This document shows positions 59,621 through 64,000 of a DNA stretch of 64,000 nt, piece after piece. Each line of letters begins with the position of its first letter. The stretch's first letter is position 1. A program made the position numbers and the translations under genes. The notes under the pieces are model-generated. The model saw only the letters and a program-made list of their open reading frames with translations, was not told where the DNA came from and ran no database searches. Source of the DNA: Ahaetulla prasina (taxonomy: Eukaryota; Chordata; Lepidosauria; Squamata; Colubridae); contig NC_080540.1 of assembly GCF_028640845.1 (NCBI RefSeq), positions 155,627,920 through 155,691,919 on the forward strand, read 5' to 3'.

Positions 59621-59992
59621 ACAGAAAGTCTTCAACTTACGACCACAATTTGGATAAGAATTTCCCTTGCTAAGCAAGGCGGTTGTTAAGTGAGTTGCGG
59701 CCCAATTTTACAACCTTTTTGGCCCCAGTTGTTAAATGAGCCTGGCTTCCCCCATTGACTTTGCTTATCGGAAACCAGCCGGGAAGGACACAAATGGAGA
59801 TCACATGACCTGAGGACCCTTGAGTGGTCAAATACATGATAGTTGCCAAGCACCCGAATGTTGATCGCGTGGCCGCAGGAATGATGTGATGGTTGTAGGT
59901 GTGAGAACACGTTGTAAGTCATTTTTTTCCCCAGTGCCATTGCACTTTCAAGTGGTTGTTAAATGAATGGTTGCAAGTTGAGGATCACTTAC
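59621..59992. mobile_element. Mariner-like MITE, worn termini
   Basis: It contains cttcaacttacgaccacaat, gttgttaagtgagttg, gagatcacatgacc and gtggttgttaaatgaatggt. Confidence 0.65.
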
Positions 59993-60068
59993 AAAACAGA
60001 AAAGAATTCCTAGTCACTAGTCTGTGCTGCTGCTTTTGCCTTTTCCAATCCATCTTCTCAGCACTTTT

Positions 60069-60290
60069 TTTTTTTTAATTTGCATTTATATCCCGCCCTT
60101 CTCCAAAGACTCAGGGCGGCTTACAATGTGTTAAGCAATAGTCTTCATCCATTTGTATATTATATACAAAGTCAACTTATTGCCCCCAACAATCTGGGTC
60201 CTCATTTTACCTACCTTATAAAGGATGGAAGGCTGAGTCAACCTTGGGCCTGGTGGGACTTGAACTTGCAGTAATTGCAAGCAGCTGTTT
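60069..60290 (-). mobile_element. tRNA-headed SINE with CR1-type tail
   Basis: In the plus view it begins aatttgcatttatatcccgc and ccttctccaaagactcaggg (CR1-like stem). It passes through ttgcccccaacaatctgggt and the SINE core, and ends in a worn head. The central core is the same as in the Sauria-like SINEs, but the tail differs. Confidence 0.8.
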
Positions 60291-60797
60291 TATTTATTTA
60301 TTTATTATTTATTTATTTATTTATTAAATTTTTATACCGCCCTTCTCCCGAAGGACTCAGGGCGGTTTACAGCCATAATAAAAAAACAACAGCAATATAC
60401 ACATAAAACCATAATTAAAAAACTTATTATACAAATGGCCGAATTAAAACATTTAAAATAAAACCCCGAATTTATAAAATGTTAAAACTAATTAAGATCC
60501 TATTAAAATCCTATGCCAGTCCTGCGCGAACAAACAAATAGGTCTTCAGCTCTCGGCGGAAAGTCCGAAGGTCCAGCAATTGCCGAAGTCCAGGGGGAAG
60601 TTCGTTCCAAAGGGTGGGAGCCCCCACAGAGAAGGCCCTCCCCCTGGGGACCGCCAGCCGACATTGCTTGGCGGGCGGCACCCTAAGGAGTCCCTCTCTG
60701 TGCGAGCGTACAGGTCGGTGGGAGGTATTCGGTAACAGCAGGCGGTCCCGTAAGTACCCTGGCCCTAAGCCATGGAGCACTGTGTTAATAACTTAGA
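60285..60797 (-). mobile_element. 5'-truncated CR1/L3-type LINE
   Basis: The minus strand encodes GLGPGYLRDRLLLPNTSHRP, APTLWNELPPGLRQ and LRTFRRELKTYLFVRAGLA, nearly the same as the C-terminus of the LINE at 1-2455. The 3' stem and a TTTA/TAAA tail are at 60291-60370. Confidence 0.9.
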
Positions 60798-60798
60798 G

Positions 60799-61112
60799 CA
60801 GGGCTGTCAGACTGGATTTCTTCGAGAGCCGGATGAGCATTGTAGTTCTTCTCTGCAGGCTGGGTGGGGGTGGGGGGAGGCAGGACTGCAGCACTTTTCA
60901 GGCCAAAACAGGGCATGGGGGCACGTGTGGTTCCCCCCCCCACCCGTGCCCTGTTTTGGCCAGCACGGTACTACAGTAGGTTGTTCAGGCTGAAAATGGG
61001 GCACAGGGAGGCGTTTGCAGCCCCCCCCACGCCCCATTTTGGTTGCCAGAGGCACTGCGGGCTGGTCCTTTGCTATTTCCAGGCTGATTTCACCTTGAGT
61101 TTGACACCCCTG
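60799..61112. mobile_element. hAT MITE with G/C-rich interior
   Basis: Termini cagggctgtcagact and agtttgacacccctg are inverted. The flanks acttagag (60791-60798) and acttagaa (61113-61120) match at seven of eight. The interior alternates G-runs and C-runs. Confidence 0.8.
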
Positions 61113-61193
61113 ACTTAGAAGGAGATTCAACCACTTTCATTCTTACAAAACCTCCTAGATGAACGCGGCCTTTTGGGATTCTTTTTTCCAATT

Positions 61194-61419
61194 AGCAATA
61201 GCACTAAGACTTATAAACCACTTCACAGTGCTTTCTAGCCCCTCTCTAAGCGGTTTACAGAGTCAGCCTATTGCCCCCAACAATCTGGGTCCTCATTTGA
61301 CTGACCTCAGAAGGATGGAAGGCTGAGTCAACCTTGAGCTCCATCAGGATCAAACTCCTGGCAGCCGGGCAGAATTAGCCTGCAATACTGCATTCTAACC
61401 ACTGCGCCACCACGGCTCT
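61194..61419 (-). mobile_element. tRNA-derived SINE (Sauria-like)
   Basis: In the plus view it runs from agcaatagcactaagactta to cactgcgccaccacggctct, the full element in reverse. Confidence 0.85.
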
Positions 61420-61552
61420 TTTTAAGGTAAATTAAAACTTTTCCTTGGGGAAGTGAGCAGCAAGATGGTGATAGCACCTTAAAAAGTGGGCAGCTGGAAC
61501 TCTTCGAAGGAGAAATTCTAGCATAGGTCTGTTCTCTAGAACAAGGATCTCC

Positions 61553-62541
61553 TCCTTACTGAAAAATTAGGGTTAAGCTGGTTTGAAAAAATACAGATAG
61601 AAAAATGGACAAAAAAATTAAGGGAAAACTATTCGATAAATAGATGTGAAACTGAATTTGAATATTTAGTATCTCGGATTATGAAAGATGAAATTGGGCT
61701 AAAGGGACTCGTTAGCAGGGTTTATAAGATTATAAATTCTGATGAAAAATTACAAAGAGTGATGAGGACAAATTGGGAAAAAGATCTTAATATTGAAATA
61801 CCAGAGTCAGATTGGAATGTGAATTGGAATAGTAGAATTATGAGAACTTTATCTATAAGGATTAAAGAGCATAATTATAAAGTTGTTTGGAAATGGTATT
61901 TGACTCCAGTAAGATTGTCACAAATGGATAAAAAAATTAGTAAAAAATGTTGGAGATGTGAGATGGAATTGGGGACTTATGAACATATGTGGTATAAATG
62001 TGATAAGGTTAAAAAGTTTTGGCAACAATTGGAGAAAATGATATTTGAAATGATGGGGAAAGTAATAATATTGAGAGTGGAAACTATATTATTGTTGGTA
62101 ATTAAGGAAATAGAATTAACAAAATATGAAAAAGAATTGATTAGAATTATGATTATAATAGGTAGAATTATAATAGCTAGATATTGGAAATTAGATGTGA
62201 TTTTTAGAATAGAAGAGTGGAATTCTGAAATGTGGAAATTAGCTTTAAATGATAAAATGACATGTGATATTAAAATTAGAAGTGGTGTGTATAAAGAAGA
62301 TATTTTCTGGAAGACTTGGAAACCATTCGTGGACTATGCGCTTGGAACATTGGACGCCTCGGTACCTGTACCTCGAGAACGTGGATTTTGGCAATCATGA
62401 GGATATATCCGAAGACCCAAATCTTCCTTTTTTTTTTTTATGTATAGCACAAGGGTGGAAAAATGTATTTTCTTTTTTGTTTGTTTGTTTGTAATGTTAA
62501 AAAAAAAAATTAAAATAAAATAAAAACTAAAAAAAAAAAAA
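61553..62541 (+). mobile_element. 5'-truncated L1 LINE with ORF2 C-terminus and poly(A)
   Basis: The fragment ends in A-rich tracts at 62500-62541. It is flanked by a 15-bp duplication with one mismatch, agaacaaggatctcc (61538-61552) and agaacagggatctcc (62542-62556). It contains the intact 3' part of ORF2. Confidence 0.88.
61681..62400 (+). pseudogene. L1 ORF2 C-terminal fragment (239 codons)
   Basis: The open frame matches the end of L1 ORF2 proteins. It shows IKEHNYKVVWKWYLTPVRLS, then the cysteine-rich knuckle CWRCEMELGTYEHMWYKCDK (Cys, Cys, His, Cys) and VKKFWQQ, where human L1 has a WWDC-type motif. The endonuclease and RT domains are absent through 5' truncation, so no functional product is expected. 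The frame is AT-rich, unlike nearby genes. Confidence 0.85.
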
Positions 62542-62688
62542 AGAACAGGGATCTCCAACCTTGGCAACTTTAAGCCTGGCGGACTTCAACTCCCAGAATT
62601 CCCCAGCCAGCTTTGCTGGCTGGGGAATTCTGGGAGTTGCAGTCCGCCAGGCTTAAAATTGCCAAGGTTGGAGACCCCTGCTCTAGAA

Positions 62689-63581
62689 AGACCATCTTCC
62701 CATTACAGTAGTTTGTTTCGCATGTCGTTACCCCCAAAACCACCTGTTTTTCCCATATATTTTGTTTAAAGCTACCTTCAGAAACTGGGCGTGCTCGCAC
62801 TCTTCTACTAAGTTCACCAAGATCCTTGTCCTTTGTTTTCTGCCAAGGACACCTAATAAGCAGCAAACTAATTGGCTGTTTGGCAGACCAGGGGTTGAGG
62901 AGGCTTATGCAGTATCCTAGTGCTAATTAACTTAAAGGACCCCCCACCCCCACCCCATCTGTTACCTGCCAAGCGGAGACCAACTGTTTTGCTTGTTCAG
63001 AGGAATACATGCTTAGCTGGGTGTTTCAGAACTCTTGGCAAAGCCTCCTCCACTAATCTCAGTCAGTACATCTGGGAATAAGCCAGGTTGACAAATTCAC
63101 TCCCTTTCCAATTCCTTCTTCCGCCGTAGCCCCCCCCCAAGGAAGATAGCCCGTTTTCCCTCAGGTCTTTGTGGCTGTGCCCTTAACAACTACCTGAAGA
63201 CCAGGTAACAGCAAGTAGAGCTTTCAAGCTTTTGACTAGTATTGTCCTAGCTAAACTGCGTGATGGAGGGAGGGGGGCCATGGGGGAAGCGGGAATCGTC
63301 ATAGCAGGTTCCACACATCATGCTGTATTGGAAGCCAGCTTGTTTTTCTTCTGAGGGGGAACCCTAATCCTCATCAGCCTCTAGCTTTAAGATAAAGTTG
63401 CCGACCACCTGCTTTCATTAAGAGCGATCTGTAACAGCAGAGCTGAGTTGTTCTGAGGAAATACACAACACGCTCTCTGGTGGTACCTCTTTTCCTGAGA
63501 TCAAATAGCCGCAGGCAGTTCCCCTTTGCAGAGCTGAGGGTGAACGCTGTCACTGTGCAGTCGTTAATAAAGTGCCTTCTC
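62689..63581. other. Intergenic, unassigned
   Basis: No repeat or exon was recognised. NR4A1 would be the next gene by human synteny, but no coding part of it is visible. Confidence 0.4.
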
Positions 63582-63784
63582 CAGAGGTGGATTTCTGCAG
63601 GTTCTGACCAGTGCTGGAGAACCGGTAGTAAAAATTCTGACTGGCCCCGCCCCCATCTATTCTCTGCCTCCCGAGTCCCAGCTCATCGGGAGGAAATGGG
63701 GATTTTGCAGTATCCTTCCCCTGCCACGCCCACCAAGCCACGCCCACAAAACTGGTAGTAAAAAAAAATTGAAACCCACCACTG
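63582..63784 (-). mobile_element. hAT MITE family A copy with perfect 8-bp TSD
   Basis: Begins cagaggtggatttc and ends gaaacccaccactg. gccttctc is identical at 63574-63581 and 63785-63792. It has one internal tandem unit. Confidence 0.9.
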
Positions 63785-63965
63785 GCCTTCTCTATAAAAT
63801 ACCTTTGGTGCCGTTTTGGGAAATTTAAAAGGTAGCTTCAGAAATCATGGGCTGAAATGCTAGGCATGATAGCATGCAGGTGATACAGAAAAACTGGATC
63901 AAGCCTTCCCGTGTTGAAGTCAAGACTGTTTGAGCTCCAATTTGCAAAATCCAATACCTGAAGCT

Positions 63966-64000
63966 CAGAAATGGGTTTCAGCAGGTTCTGACCAGTTCTG
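63966..64000 (-). mobile_element. Start of another hAT MITE family A copy
   Basis: cagaaatgggtttcagcagg and ttctgaccagttctg match the terminus of the copy at 63582. It is cut by the window end. Confidence 0.7.

Larger units (their letters stand above)
61542..62680. mobile_element. Palindromic hAT MITE split by an L1
   Basis: The outer duplication ctctagaa is perfect at 61534-61541 and 62681-62688. The left tip caaggatctcc (61542-61552) is separated from the rest (62546-62680) by an L1 fragment. The right part is a near-perfect hairpin, with both strands carrying ccagaattccccagccagc. Confidence 0.88.

Noticed and set aside
62689..64000. Start of NR4A1 expected by human synteny
   Set aside because: No nuclear-receptor coding motif or CpG-rich promoter is visible before the window ends.

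Overview
The window is vertebrate nuclear DNA, most probably from an advanced (colubroid) snake. It holds intron-rich genes with GT-AG junctions, one CpG island, and a dense load of squamate-type repeats: CR1/L3 and L1 LINEs, tRNA-derived SINEs, hAT and Tc1/mariner-like MITEs. Most telling are several LINE 3' ends that run into AGAAT/ATTCT pentanucleotide arrays, the known 'Snake1' microsatellite-seeding signature. There is no bacterial or viral gene cluster and no CRISPR array.

Two genes are supported, both on the + strand. (1) The last five coding exons of ACVR1B (ALK4, activin type I receptor kinase) lie at 6141-12557. Earlier exons lie upstream of the window, so bases 1-6140 are intron. 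That intron holds a CR1-type LINE with only two frame breaks (1-2455) and the 5' part of an L1 (about 3205-4740). (2) TAMALIN (GRASP), the PDZ scaffold that links cytohesins to group I mGlu receptors, is complete in eight exons at 28337-55208. The splice phases all agree and give a 344-residue product. Its first exon lies in a CpG island (about 27850-28950), and its 3' UTR carries an AU-rich element. The order ACVR1B-TAMALIN, same strand, matches the human 12q13 neighbourhood. The next human gene, NR4A1, is not visible before 64000.

Layout: 1-6140 ACVR1B intron with LINEs; 6141-12557 ACVR1B kinase exons in AT-rich introns; 12558 to about 14600 ACVR1B 3' UTR; 15000-17450 decayed minus-strand LINEs; 17450-27850 intergenic repeats; 27850-28950 CpG island and TAMALIN exon 1; 28490-43310 the 14.8 kb first intron; 43311-55208 remaining TAMALIN exons; 55209-64000 3' UTR and repeat-rich intergenic DNA.

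The richest signals outside the genes are nested transposons that can be ordered from their target-site duplications. An L1 sits inside a palindromic hAT MITE at 61542-62680, an RTE-like fragment inside another at 57841-58283, and a hAT MITE inside a mariner-like MITE at 25320-26184. There are also two SINE forms that share a head but carry different LINE-derived tails, and several perfect short-loop hairpins unrelated to each other in sequence. I saw no wholly novel gene system.
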